DNA of 64,000 bases from Streptomyces sp. NBC_01707 (GCF_041438805.1 NZ_CP109190.1:3224001-3288000), one strand, 5' to 3'; shown: positions 30,080 through 37,697, counted from the stretch's first letter. The notes: generated from the sequence alone by a model not told the origin. Translations and numbers: made by a program.

Positions 30080-30427
30080 TCAGGCGGCGCAGACGAGGCG
30101 GGCGGCAGCCGCGTGGTAACAGGCCGAGGAGCGCAGGCCGGCCGGGCAGTTGCACTGTCCGGTCGCGGCCGTCCGGTAGACCTCGCTGCCGTCGTCGGAG
30201 ACGGCGAGGAAGATGCGGTTCTGACGGAGGGGCACCAGGCCGCCGAGCTCCAGGAGTTCGACGGCCTTGGCGACCTGGTACGGCTTGAAGTCCGGGAGTC
30301 GGGCGGGCGCTTCGCGGCGGATCGCCAGTCGACATTTGGGGCCGTAGCCGTCCGGGCTGGGTCGGCGGAGGATCCTGCGGCATTTGAGGCACCGGACGGG
30401 GTGGGTCGCGCTGGCCGGTGTGCTCAT
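30080..30427 (-). CDS. SWIM zinc-finger protein with N-terminal zinc ribbon
   Basis: This 115-residue protein has an N-terminal ribbon (CLKCRRILRRPSPDGYGPKC) typical of DUF6011-like proteins. At the C-terminus is a SWIM motif: CNCPAGLRSSACYHAAAA, with the Cx-C...C-x-H zinc ligands in place. SWIM fingers bind DNA or proteins in phage, plasmid and transposon proteins. It is the first gene downstream of the type II operator (46 bases), so it heads the unit running to 28755. The start ATG has AAAGAGG upstream. The domain call is good, the role unknown. Confidence 0.82.
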   Translation of the reverse strand: MSTPASATHPVRCLKCRRILRRPSPDGYGPKCRLAIRREAPARLPDFKPYQVAKAVELLELGGLVPLRQNRIFLAVSDDGSEVYRTAATGQCNCPAGLRSSACYHAAAARLVCAA

Positions 30428-30472
30428 GTCCGCCTCTTTCTTGGTGGTTTGTGGTTACATCCACCATTCTTT

Positions 30473-30545
30473 CCCAAATCGACTTGGGTAACCGAGTTTG
30501 GGTAAAGAGGGTTCGCAAAGTATTGGCAAAGTGTGCAGGTCAGAG
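30473..30545 (-). promoter_or_regulatory. Type II operator/leader block
   Basis: CCCAAATCGACTTGGG (30473-30488) overlaps GGGTAACC, followed by GTTTGGG and, at the far end, CTGACCTGC (about 30540). It has the same design as 15405-15482 but no type I palindrome. Confidence 0.65.
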
Positions 30546-30573
30546 ACGTGATCGGGGCGCGTCCGGACAGCAA

Positions 30574-30609
30574 GAAGCCCCGCCCTCCACCAGCGGAGAG
30601 CGGGGCTTC
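30574..30609. terminator. Intrinsic-type hairpin between divergent units
   Basis: GAAGCCCCGC (30574-30583) pairs perfectly with GCGGGGCTTC (30600-30609). It lies between the type II block and the plus-strand HTH gene and could insulate the two. Confidence 0.6.
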
Positions 30610-30707
30610 CAGCGACGTCCGGACCACGTGCGGACGGGCCCGACGGCCGACCTGGCGAGCACGCGGGGAGGGGCGAGTGCGGAAAACACCAACCGGACAC
30701 GGCTAAC

Positions 30708-30722
30708 GGGTTTGCCCAACCC
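30708..30722 (+). promoter_or_regulatory. Type II-like palindrome before the 88-residue HTH gene
   Basis: GGGTTTGCCCAACCC, near-palindromic, ends 22 bases before the ATG at 30745 and so would overlap a promoter. It is related to, not identical with, the type II sites. Confidence 0.5.
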
Positions 30723-30744
30723 TCCTTGTGGAAGACTCGGCCCC

Positions 30745-31011
30745 ATGACCACGCGAAAGAACGCCGAGCCTCACGAGCCCAGCCAGAACCTCACCGACGC
30801 CCTCGATGAGCTGGCCAAGGCCGAGGCGCTACTGGAGGAGAAGAGGCAGGCCGCACGCAAGGCCGTCGCCGACGAACTGCGAGCCTCTGGCCTGTCTCAC
30901 GCCAAGATCGCCGCGCTGACGCCGTGGACCGAGGAGACCGTGCGCGGCATCGCCCGCGAGCACGGCGTCGCCCCGAAGCGGAAGCCGACCGTGCGCTCCA
31001 TCAAGGACTGA
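30745..31011 (+). CDS. Small HTH-like protein, candidate type II operator regulator
   Basis: This 88-residue protein has an N-terminal helix rich in Lys/Glu/Ala (DALDELAKAEALLEEKRQAARK) and a C-terminal helix-turn-helix: ELRASGLSHAKIAALTPWTEETVRGIAREHGV, then a basic end (KRKPTVR). It parallels the 93-residue protein at 27220 in size, orientation, basic tail and location behind an operator-like palindrome. Only a weak ribosome site (GGAAG, 12 bases away) is visible. The proposal that it acts on type II sites rests on the palindrome at 30708-30722 and is inference. Confidence 0.65.
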   Translation: MTTRKNAEPHEPSQNLTDALDELAKAEALLEEKRQAARKAVADELRASGLSHAKIAALTPWTEETVRGIAREHGVAPKRKPTVRSIKD

Positions 31012-31017
31012 CGCCGG

Positions 31018-31158
31018 TCAGCTCCGCCGGGCCGATTCGCGGCCGCCGACCTTTGCCTGAATGCGGGCGATGTCCACCTTGGCCCGGGCGACGACCGTGA
31101 CGACTGCGACACCGCAGCCACCGAGGAGCACCCACACGAACGCTGTCGTACCCGCCAT
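31018..31158 (-). CDS. Small single-pass membrane protein (46 residues)
   Basis: This short gene starts at the ATG at 31158, with GGAAGG 8 bases upstream. It encodes a protein with one N-terminal transmembrane helix (FVWVLLGGCGVAVVTVV, residues 7-23) followed by a charged cytoplasmic helix (RAKVDIARIQAKVGGRESARRS). Similar short one-helix proteins accompany plasmid and phage accessory genes. Its stop is 7 bases from that of the plus-strand HTH gene, so the two converge. Coding quality is supported by the ribosome site and amphipathic pattern, the function is unknown. Confidence 0.6.
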   Translation of the reverse strand: MAGTTAFVWVLLGGCGVAVVTVVARAKVDIARIQAKVGGRESARRS

Positions 31159-31223
31159 GCCGCCACCTTCCGAATTCACCGGCCGGGGAGCATACCCTCA
31201 CGGAACCGACGGCGCGGGCGGTA

Positions 31224-31427
31224 TCAGGCACCCCCGTCCGGCCATGACTTCAGCAGTCGGCCGCCGTCCGCCTCGTCGGTGAGCGTGATGCGGGCACCGG
31301 CGCGGCTTCCGCGCTCGCCGATCCACCGCGTGTACTTCTTCTCGGCCGTCGGCAGGTCGGACCACCAGCCGTGCATGACGGGCCTGTCGCCGGTCAACAG
31401 GGTCAGGTGAAATCGCAGGGTGCCCAC
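31224..31427 (-). CDS. Unknown 67-residue protein
   Basis: It uses a GTG start 9 bases after the stop of the upstream gene at 31437; no strong ribosome site is seen, so coupled translation is likely. The sequence forms an alpha/beta pattern (GTLRFHLTLLTGD, TAEKKYTRWIGERGS, ARITLTDEADGGRLLKSW), typical of a small soluble fold. It lies in a two-gene unit with the zinc-ribbon gene. No family is recognised. Confidence 0.6.
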   Translation of the reverse strand: MGTLRFHLTLLTGDRPVMHGWWSDLPTAEKKYTRWIGERGSRAGARITLTDEADGGRLLKSWPDGGA

Positions 31428-31436
31428 GACGGCAGG

Positions 31437-31763
31437 CTACGACCCGTCGGCCACGATCGTCAGGGCAACCCCCGCCTCGCGGGCCGCTTCGCGCAGCACG
31501 GCCAGCGTGTCCGCCAGTGGTGCACGAGGCCCGCCGCGGGGAGTGGTGGCGAGGAGGCAGGGCATGCAGCGGTCCAGCCAGCGGCGGCCATGCCCGGGCA
31601 CGTCGACGACCCCGGTCACCCTCGCGGGATCGCCGCAGCGCACGCACGGATGACTGCCGTCGAGCCGCTCGACGCCTGCGCTCTGGCGTGGCGCCCACGG
31701 CGGGGCGGGGTCCAGATCCGCCGGGTCGATGCCGAGGGATCGCAGCAGGTCAGCGTCGTTCAT
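31437..31763 (-). CDS. Unknown 108-residue protein with zinc ribbon
   Basis: It starts at an ATG with GGAG 4-5 bases upstream. Residues about 38-70 hold a two-pair Cys cluster (HPCVRCGDPARV, then DRCMPCLLA) that should bind zinc. The ends are helical (NDADLLRSLGID, APLADTLAVLREAAREAG). Such small ribbons occur in Streptomyces accessory regions and often bind nucleic acid. It forms a unit with the 67-residue gene downstream. Function not known. Confidence 0.65.
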   Translation of the reverse strand: MNDADLLRSLGIDPADLDPAPPWAPRQSAGVERLDGSHPCVRCGDPARVTGVVDVPGHGRRWLDRCMPCLLATTPRGGPRAPLADTLAVLREAAREAGVALTIVADGS

Positions 31764-31837
31764 GCAGCTCCTCCTCCTCGGCTTCCGGGAACCTACGCCG
31801 CCCGATGGTACTCAGCACCCGGCGTAGACCCGAACAC

Positions 31838-32173
31838 ATGTCCGATAGTCCGTCGCGCCTGGCCATGTTGCGCTTCGCTCGCCGCATCGCCGTGCAGCAG
31901 GTCGAGCAGATCGACCGCTGGATCGCCGACGAGGAGCGCCGCGAGGCCGAGCGCGAGCAGGGCGAGCGGGCCCGGCCGCCCACTCCGGACTGGATCATGG
32001 AGCTCGGCATCGGTGTCGGCTCCCGGCCCATCGAGGTCCACGTCGGCGGGTGCCACGCCGCCGGGAAGCGGCGCCGCGCCATCACTCGCGAGCAGGCGCT
32101 CGCCGCACTCGCCGATGGGATCCGGGCCTGCATCCACTGCCGGCCCGATACCGAGCTCGGGGTCCTCGGGTAG
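31838..32173 (+). CDS. DUF6233 family protein
   Basis: This 111-residue protein matches the Streptomyces DUF6233 pattern: LAMLRFARRIAVQQVEQIDRWIADEERREAER, PPTPDWIMELGIG, VHVGGCHAAGKRRR and ACIHCRPDTELGVLG. The family is found almost only in Streptomyces, often on arms and plasmids, with unknown role. I chose the ATG at 31838 because the homologous start (short leader then DRW helix) falls here; a much longer open frame upstream is antisense to the zinc-ribbon gene. No ribosome site is obvious. Its stop directly abuts the Ku gene stop, so the two genes converge. Confidence 0.8.
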   Translation: MSDSPSRLAMLRFARRIAVQQVEQIDRWIADEERREAEREQGERARPPTPDWIMELGIGVGSRPIEVHVGGCHAAGKRRRAITREQALAALADGIRACIHCRPDTELGVLG

Positions 32174-33106
32174 TCAGGCGCTGCGTGGCTTCCGGCTGGA
32201 AGTCTTCTTTGCCGTGGTCTTCTTCGCTGCGGCCTTCTTGGCAGGTGCCTTCTTCGCTGTCTTCTTTGCGGCCGTCTTCTTGCGGGGCTTCATCTCGTGG
32301 ACCGTGGCGTGCTCGTCCGTCTCGCCGCGGGACTCCTTCGCCCTTTGCACGCTGGCGTTCAGGGCTGCCATCAGGTCGACGATCTGCCCGGGCTGCTGCG
32401 CTTCGCCCTCGGCCGGCTGGGCTGGTTCCTTGCCTTCGCTCTTCGCCTCGATCAGCTCTTCCAGGGCGTCCCGGTACGCGTCGCGGAAACCCGAGATGTC
32501 GTCGACGGTCATGCTCTCGGCGAGCTGCACGGCTTGCTCGATCTCACCCTCGTCCAACTCGGTCTTCTTCGGGGCCAGCTCCGCCGGGTCGCGGATCTCG
32601 TCCGGCCATCGCATCGCGTGGAGCACGATGGCGTTGTCGCGGACCCGCAGCAGGCCGAGCCGTTCGCGGTTGTGCCAGGCGAACTTCGCGATGGCGACTT
32701 TGTCGGAGCGCTCCAGCGCCTTGCGAAGCAGGATGTACGGCTTCGCGGCTACCTGCCCGTCGGCTGCCAGGTAGTAGCTGTCACCGATTCGCACTGGGTC
32801 GATCGTGTCGGCATCCACGAACGCCACGATCTCGATCGCCTTGGCTGTGGGCAGGGGCATCTGGTCGAGCTCTGCGTCCGTGATCGGGATCGTTTCGTCC
32901 TTGGTGAGCTCGTAGCCCTTGCCGATCTCCTCCTGCGGTACGACCTCGCCGTCGATCTCGCACACCTTCCGGGTACGGACTCTGCCCATGTCTTCCAGGT
33001 GGACCTGGTGGAAGCGGATCGAGTGATCCTCGGTGGCACCGACCACCTTGATAGGGATCGTGACCAGGCCAAAGCTGATGGCCCCGCTCCAAATCGTCGA
33101 CGGCAT
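32174..33106 (-). CDS. ku: Ku protein (bacterial non-homologous end joining)
   Basis: This 310-residue protein starts at an ATG with GGAGG 6 bases upstream and shows the bacterial Ku core: TIWSGAISFGLVTIPIKV, RTRKVCEIDGEVVPQEEIGKGYELT, IEIVAFVDADTIDPVR, AIAKFAWHNRERLGLLRVR, MRWPDEIRDP. After residue about 265 is an Ala/Lys-rich tail (AKKTAKKAPAKKAAAKK-like), as in long-tailed actinobacterial Ku proteins that use the tail for DNA binding and threading. Ku binds double-strand ends and recruits ligase D; no ligD is present in the window. It is likely an additional copy to a chromosomal Ku, useful on a linear or broken replicon. Confidence 0.95.
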   Translation of the reverse strand: MPSTIWSGAISFGLVTIPIKVVGATEDHSIRFHQVHLEDMGRVRTRKVCEIDGEVVPQEEIGKGYELTKDETIPITDAELDQMPLPTAKAIEIVAFVDADTIDPVRIGDSYYLAADGQVAAKPYILLRKALERSDKVAIAKFAWHNRERLGLLRVRDNAIVLHAMRWPDEIRDPAELAPKKTELDEGEIEQAVQLAESMTVDDISGFRDAYRDALEELIEAKSEGKEPAQPAEGEAQQPGQIVDLMAALNASVQRAKESRGETDEHATVHEMKPRKKTAAKKTAKKAPAKKAAAKKTTAKKTSSRKPRSA

Positions 33107-33269
33107 GCATACCTCCAGGACCCCCCTGCGAACCGGTCGGGCAGCAGTCCAGGCCGCGGCAGAGAGAGATCTGGGCCACCGCCCGTACAGCGATCCTTAC
33201 GCCGGACCGGGCCCTGCGCACCCCGGCCAGCCGGATGCGCCCGCCATCACCCCGGGCCACGCTTGAGGG

Positions 33270-33479
33270 ATGAGCACGCCGATAGTCGTCCAAGGCCTCT
33301 CCCCCACCGGCGGGCGGAGGGTCACCATCAACGGGCAGATCGTCGGGCTCGCCCACACGGACAACGACCTCGTCGAATTCCTGAGGCGGGCCGGTCTCGA
33401 CGACGCCTGGGATCTCCTCGACGACGCGCACTGGATCGAATGGCGCGGTGGGCGGGCCCACCGGTACGAAGCGGCGTGA
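33270..33479 (+). CDS. Unknown 69-residue protein
   Basis: It starts at an ATG preceded closely by GAGGG. The sequence suggests a small beta-rich domain with a helical end (VVQGLSPTGGRRVTINGQIVGLAH, DNDLVEFLRRAGLDDAWDLL, WIEWRGGRAHRYEAA). It lies alone, divergent from Ku across about 160 bases. The amino-acid mix is typical of real Streptomyces genes. No family is recognised, and confidence in its reality is moderate. Confidence 0.55.
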   Translation: MSTPIVVQGLSPTGGRRVTINGQIVGLAHTDNDLVEFLRRAGLDDAWDLLDDAHWIEWRGGRAHRYEAA

Positions 33480-33916
33480 TCTACCCGAAGCGGTAGAGCA
33501 GGCCGAAGACGATGACGCGCATCATGATGCCGCCGACGATCCACTGACTTCCCCCTTCGGGACGGACCGATAAGCGAGCTGGGTGTTTACCCAGCCCTCC
33601 TGAGGGAAAGCCAAGACAAACCTGAAAATTCATACATAATTCGATTGGTAACGCAGCAATAGGACAAGCTCAGCGACCTATTCGTTCACTCCCAGCCGAG
33701 CACTCCCCGCGTCACGTCACTCAGCAACTTGGGCAAAGTCCACGCAGCGGTGCCTAGCACACCTCCTCCCACCGGAGGCTGCGCATCCCAGGACGCAGGC
33801 CGATTGCCTCATCGTTGTCCGCCCACCGGAGGAAGTGACGCCTCATGCTGCCCACCATCGCCGCCAACATGGACCCCACCGCCATGAGGGTTGCCCGTCT
33901 GCTCCCCGCGTTCTTG
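33480..33916. other. Intergenic region with a hairpin; border between array and metabolic island
   Basis: It contains GCTGGGT-GTTT-ACCCAGC (33578-33595), a 7-bp hairpin in an AT-richer stretch. A short minus-strand frame just after 33480 reads as a few hydrophobic residues but has no ribosome site. Nothing else is supported. Confidence 0.4.
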
Positions 33917-33985
33917 ATCCTCCGCGTCCAGCAGCGACAGCGCGGACCGGCACTTGGAGCAGGCAGGGTTGATCCAGATTTCCAT
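33917..33985 (-). pseudogene. Truncated ArsC/Spx-like gene start
   Basis: The frame from the ATG at 33985 reads MEIWINPACSKCRSALSLLDAE, the beginning of the thioredoxin-fold arsenate reductase-like (ArsC/Spx) family with its CxxC-like active site. After about 22 residues the frame loses all resemblance and runs into unrelated sequence. Only the first fifth of the usual 115-residue protein remains, so it is a broken remnant with GAGAGA as its ribosome site. Confidence 0.7.
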
Positions 33986-34046
33986 GATCTCTCTCGGACT
34001 TTCGATCGTTCGGTTCCGTGGGGTCGGAGCGCCCCGCCCGGACGCG

Positions 34047-34700
34047 TCAGGTAGTCAGGCCGGCGAGGGCGAGGAATTCGCTGCGCGAGCGGGCGTCGCT
34101 GCGCAGCGTGCCGAGGAGCGTGGAGGTCAACGTGCTCGCCCCGGTGGCCTGGACGCCGCGCAGCGTCATGCAGGTGTGCTCGGCCTCGATGACGACGCCG
34201 ACCCCCTTGGGCTCCAATTGGGTCTGCAGCCAGTCGGCGACCTGCTTGGTGAGACGCTCCTGGAGTTGAGGCCGACAGGCGAAGTGCTCGACGACCCGGG
34301 CCAGTTTCGAGAGGCCGAGGATCCGGTGACCGGGCAGGTAGCCGACGTGGGCAATGCCGACGAAGGGCAGTAGATGGTGCTCGCACACCGAACGCACAGG
34401 AATGCCGCGGGCCAGTACGAGTTCGTCGTAGCCTTCGTCGTTCGGGAACGTGGTCAGGTCGAATGGGCGGGGGCTGAACAGTTCGGCGTAGGCGCGTGCC
34501 ATGCGCCAGGGGGTGCCGCGCAGGCTCTCGGTGTCGGTGCTGATGCCGAGAGCCTGCAGGAACTGTTCGGCAGCGCGTTTGGCGGCGACCAGGTCGATGC
34601 TGTCGGTTTCATGGACGACGCGCAGTGCCACCGGGGCAGGTGTGCGTATCTCCGGCTCGCCCGGTGTCAGATGCAAGGCGGTGTGGGGATGCTGAGTCAT
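34047..34700 (-). CDS. folE: GTP cyclohydrolase I
   Basis: This 217-residue protein has the full GTP cyclohydrolase I signature: TPWRMARAYAELFSPR, SVCEHHLLPFVGIAHVGYLPG (zinc Cys and His ligands), GLSKLARVVEHFACRPQLQERLTKQVAD, HTCMTLRGVQ (second zinc Cys) and SRSEFL near the end. It converts GTP to dihydroneopterin triphosphate, the first step of folate and pterin synthesis. The start ATG (34700) lies one base from the stop of the upstream membrane-protein gene, so the two are probably co-transcribed. Streptomyces keep a chromosomal folE; this second copy sits with stress genes. A folE fragment of about 20 codons lies 3 kb away (37698), so copies have been gained and lost here. Confidence 0.96.
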   Translation of the reverse strand: MTQHPHTALHLTPGEPEIRTPAPVALRVVHETDSIDLVAAKRAAEQFLQALGISTDTESLRGTPWRMARAYAELFSPRPFDLTTFPNDEGYDELVLARGIPVRSVCEHHLLPFVGIAHVGYLPGHRILGLSKLARVVEHFACRPQLQERLTKQVADWLQTQLEPKGVGVVIEAEHTCMTLRGVQATGASTLTSTLLGTLRSDARSRSEFLALAGLTT

Positions 34701-34701
34701 G

Positions 34702-35130
34702 TCAGCTGCCACCGATACCGAGGGCGGTGAGTAGCACCAGGACGACGGTGACGACGGCGAAGAGCCCGTGTCCGGCGACCACTGGCACGGGGAAGTACCG
34801 CTCGGCAGGCTCGGACTGCTCTCCTGCGGCGGCCGGGGTGGCCTGACCAGCTCGGTACACAGGGAGCCAGCGGGCCAGCATCGTAAAGCCGAGCAGGGCG
34901 ACGGGCACGAGCAGGCCGAAGGCGGTCCAGGCCAGTGCATCCTTGTCGGCGATCACGTAGATGATCCAGACGACCAGGCCGATCGCTGCGAGGGCGAAGT
35001 GCCCGAAGACGACGGGGACGGGCAGCCGGCCGCCGCCGCCTCGTGCGCCACCGCGTGAGAGCCAGATTCCGAGCATGTAGAAGCCGCCGAGAGCGGTGAT
35101 CACCCAAGTGATCAGTGCGGCGATGTCCAT
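34702..35130 (-). CDS. Four-helix integral membrane protein
   Basis: The ATG at 35130 has GAGGAG 5 bases upstream. The 142-residue protein has four predicted transmembrane helices: ALITWVITALGGFYMLGIWL, FGHFALAAIGLVVWIIYVIA, FGLLVPVALLGFTMLARWL and HGLFAVVTVVLVLLTAL. His residues start helices 2 and 4 (GHFA, GHGLF), which could bind heme or metal as in small cytochrome b-like proteins, though this is speculative. A short Glu-containing loop lies between helices 3 and 4. It is followed directly by folE and preceded by another membrane gene. No specific family is claimed. Confidence 0.75.
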   Translation of the reverse strand: MDIAALITWVITALGGFYMLGIWLSRGGARGGGGRLPVPVVFGHFALAAIGLVVWIIYVIADKDALAWTAFGLLVPVALLGFTMLARWLPVYRAGQATPAAAGEQSEPAERYFPVPVVAGHGLFAVVTVVLVLLTALGIGGS

Positions 35131-35199
35131 GAGAACTCCTCGAAGTGAAATGCGTACCACCGCGGCCACAACTGTGCGCGACCACGCTGTTGGATGTGA

Positions 35200-35742
35200 T
35201 CAGTCGGTGGGGCCAGGGGGGCGGTGGGTGGAGACAAAGCCCTCGGCCTGGGTGGCCTCATCGGCGACCCGTACGCCGTAGCGGTAGGCGAGCTTCCCGC
35301 CCAGGTATCCCGAGACGCCCAGGACCACGAAGCTCACGGCGTTCAGCGTCAGCATCCCGCCTCCCACGCCGGCACCAGGTGCGTGGCCGGCGTGCCGCCA
35401 CAGGAAGTTGGCGGCGTAGGCGACCGTCACCAGCAGGTTCAGCGTCATGTGGACGAGGCCGACGCGGAACGCCCGGGTGCCCGGCGGAATCGCGAACAGG
35501 TCCAGGAAGCCGACCACCCCTGCGGCCAGAGCGCCGAGCACCCCGAGGGCGATCAGCCACATCGCTCCCTGGGCCAGGAACGCCGGGTCATGTACGAGGT
35601 GCGAGGCGATATCGAAGACCAAGCTGCCCGCCCATGCCCCGATCGGGACAGTGACCAGGATCGGATGGAAGGGGTGCCCGTACGGTCCGGCCAGCGCAGC
35701 ACTCACCGGCTGCTTGGCCCGCTCGTGCGATGGATCCATCAT
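35200..35742 (-). CDS. DUF2231 membrane protein
   Basis: This protein of 180 residues starts at the ATG at 35742, preceded by GGAGG. It has the DUF2231 pattern: a His-containing cytoplasmic start (YGHPFHPILVTVPIGAW), then four transmembrane helices (SLVFDIASHLV, WLIALGVLGALAAGVVGF, GLVHMTLNLLVTVAYAANFLW, LNAVSFVVLGVSGYLGGKLAY), with His residues in helices that suit heme b binding. DUF2231 proteins are often near cytochromes or stress genes. It lies 69 bases before the four-helix membrane protein gene and probably shares a transcript with folE. Confidence 0.85.
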   Translation of the reverse strand: MMDPSHERAKQPVSAALAGPYGHPFHPILVTVPIGAWAGSLVFDIASHLVHDPAFLAQGAMWLIALGVLGALAAGVVGFLDLFAIPPGTRAFRVGLVHMTLNLLVTVAYAANFLWRHAGHAPGAGVGGGMLTLNAVSFVVLGVSGYLGGKLAYRYGVRVADEATQAEGFVSTHRPPGPTD

Positions 35743-35838
35743 GCCGACCACCTCCAGTTTCACTAACGAATCTTGGTCTTATTCAGCTGGGGCGTCAAGA
35801 GACCTGGCCACACGCCGATCTGAACGAGGATTCGCTGG

Positions 35839-35872
35839 TTGCACCTATTGGCGTGCGCGTTACTGTGGAAAG
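35839..35872 (+). promoter_or_regulatory. Promoter of the HTH regulator, leaderless transcript
   Basis: TTGCAC (35839-35844) and TACTGT (35861-35866) are separated by 16 bases, and the GTG start follows 6 bases after the -10 box. Transcription should begin at or next to the start codon. Confidence 0.6.
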
Positions 35873-36616
35873 GTGACCTCCGATGCAACGCCGCAGACTC
35901 CCGCAGGTGACGCCGCGATCGAGTCCGTCAGCGTCCTCAGCGAGGACTCCCGACGGCAGATGTTCGCGTTCATCCGAAGTCAGCGTCGTCCCGTGACCCG
36001 GGACGAGGCGGCGGCCAGCGTTGGCATCTCGCGCAAGCTCGCCGCCTTCCACCTCGACAAGCTTGTGGATGCCGGTCTTCTGCGTGCCCGGTACGGCTCA
36101 CCCGGCGGGATCCGAAAGGTCGGCCGCCAGCCCAAGGTCTACGAGCCCACTGACAGCGAGATCCGCGTCAGCATCCCCGACCGCCGCCACGAGCTACTGG
36201 CCGACCTCCTACTGGAGGCCGTGCTGACCGAGAATGAGGGGGAATCCGCGACTCACGCCGCCGTGCGAACGGCCGGCCAGCGCGGCCGGGAACTGGGCGA
36301 GAGTGAACGGGAGCAGACACGCCCCGGCCGGCTCGGCGCAGAACGCGGACTGAGCGTCTGCGAGCGGATGCTCGACCAGCACGGCTTCGAGCCCTTCCGT
36401 GAAACCCCCACCCAGCTACGGCTGCACAACTGCCCCTTCCACCCCCTGGCAGCCAAGGCCCCCGATCTGGTGTGCGGCATGAACCACGCCTTCATCGCCG
36501 GCTACCTGCAGGGCCTGGAGGTCAGCGGTATGGAGGCCGTCCTGGCACCCCGCCCGGGGGAATGCTGCGTCCAACTCGGTCCCACCATGGGTGATGTACC
36601 CGCGACTGAGATGTGA
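35873..36616 (+). CDS. HTH transcriptional regulator with C-terminal Cys cluster (SufR-like)
   Basis: This 247-residue protein starts at a GTG, probably on a leaderless mRNA. Residues about 15-85 form a winged HTH of ArsR/MarR type (SRRQMFAFIRSQRRPVTRDEAAASVGISRKLAAFHLDKLVDAGLL, wing with RQPKVYEPT). The C-terminal part has the Cys pattern of SufR-like iron-sulphur regulators: LHNCPFHPLAAKAPDLVCGMNHAF, then PRPGECCVQL. Such proteins sense iron, redox or NO through a cluster; whether this one does is inferred from spacing. It is divergent from the DUF2231-folE unit, with about 130 bases between the starts, and may control it. Confidence 0.85.
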   Translation: MTSDATPQTPAGDAAIESVSVLSEDSRRQMFAFIRSQRRPVTRDEAAASVGISRKLAAFHLDKLVDAGLLRARYGSPGGIRKVGRQPKVYEPTDSEIRVSIPDRRHELLADLLLEAVLTENEGESATHAAVRTAGQRGRELGESEREQTRPGRLGAERGLSVCERMLDQHGFEPFRETPTQLRLHNCPFHPLAAKAPDLVCGMNHAFIAGYLQGLEVSGMEAVLAPRPGECCVQLGPTMGDVPATEM

Positions 36617-36968
36617 TCCCCCGCCCCATAGGGGGTGAACGAAGCCCCGCTGAAGCGCCCGAGGCCGACGCGATCGCCACCTCCCGGCAGCGCGGTACTC
36701 CGTGCCTGGCGTGTCCCGGTGGGTCAGTCGGTACCGCGAAACTGCCTGCGTAACCACGCGTCAAAAGCGAGCCAGTCCTGGCGGGCCCGGGCGGGTCTTC
36801 ACTGCCGGGTAGGCGGCTCCGGTACCCGAAAAAATCGCGGTGGGAACGTCGAGGATGATTCGCGGGCCGGTCCAGGGCCGGCTAGAGCTGCCCACTTCCC
36901 GCGCGCAGCCCGCCTGCCGTCTATACCTTGGAGCGGCGCACGGAGGCGGGTCCTCGTATCCATGCTGG
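36617..36968. other. Intergenic region, no supported gene
   Basis: About 350 bases between the HTH regulator and the DksA-like gene, which converge here. Open frames are antisense-like and Arg/Pro-rich. No hairpin or repeat stands out. Confidence 0.4.
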
Positions 36969-37280
36969 TCACCGTCCTACTTCTCTGACCTGCTGACAGC
37001 GGGTGCAGTGGCGGGCTTGCGGCACGATGCGAAGCCGGTCCAGAACGATGGGCCGTGTACACAGTTGGCACCTGCCGTACCGGCCTTGATCGATGCGCTG
37101 CAATGCCGCCTCCACATCGGCGAGGACCATGCGCGCGGACGCGGCGAGCTTGATGTGGACCTCAATCTGCGAAGCGCACTGCTGCCCGCGCACCTTGTCT
37201 GCCCGCGCCTGCGAGACCTCTCCGATCTGCTGCAGCTGCCCCTGACGGAAGAGGCGCTGCTCCTGCAGGCTCTCGCGCAA
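36969..37280 (-). CDS. DksA/TraR zinc-finger protein
   Basis: This protein of about 103 residues has the TraR/DksA pattern: helical N-terminus (RESLQEQRLFRQGQLQQIGEV, SARMVLADVEAALQRIDQG) followed by YGRCQLCTRPI, then LDRLRIVPQARHCTRCQ, a CxxC-17-CxxC zinc finger. These proteins bind the RNA polymerase secondary channel and adjust stringent and stress transcription. The only in-frame start is a TTG at 37280 because a TAG lies about 50 bases upstream. Family members usually have a further 15-20 N-terminal residues, so the 5' end may be damaged. Confidence 0.85.
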   Translation of the reverse strand: MRESLQEQRLFRQGQLQQIGEVSQARADKVRGQQCASQIEVHIKLAASARMVLADVEAALQRIDQGRYGRCQLCTRPIVLDRLRIVPQARHCTRCQQVREVGR

Positions 37281-37697
37281 CGCGGCAACGTTCCCAGGGC
37301 TCAGACCCGCGTTGTCGACGCCGATGGCCTACCTGTCCACTTCTTCATGCCTCGCGCGAGCGAGCTGGAGAAGCCGCGAGTCATGCGCACGACGCTGGCG
37401 GGCCTCATGCCCCATGACACGGTTGGGGCGGGATTCGGGTCGGGCGGCATCGGGCGACATGGGGATGCAGTCCTTTCAGAGGTCGGTGTTCGGGAGCGGC
37501 CGGGCGATGTCTGTCGTGGCGGCGGGCTGCGGGCCACGGCTGCCCGCGGCCGGGGCGTCGGAGCAGCCGTGTGGTCCATGGCTCCCACACTGCTCGGCCC
37601 GGTCACGGAACACCATCGGCGGCAGCACCCATTTACGGCAGGCCCGAAGACGTAGACGCCAGAGAAGAAGAGGCTATTCGACCCCCCGGCGTGGGAC

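Noticed and set aside
22603..32300. Ala/Lys tandem tails in ParB and Ku as tandem DNA repeats
   Set aside because: They encode histone-like basic tails common in actinobacterial DNA-binding proteins; DNA units are not exact repeats.
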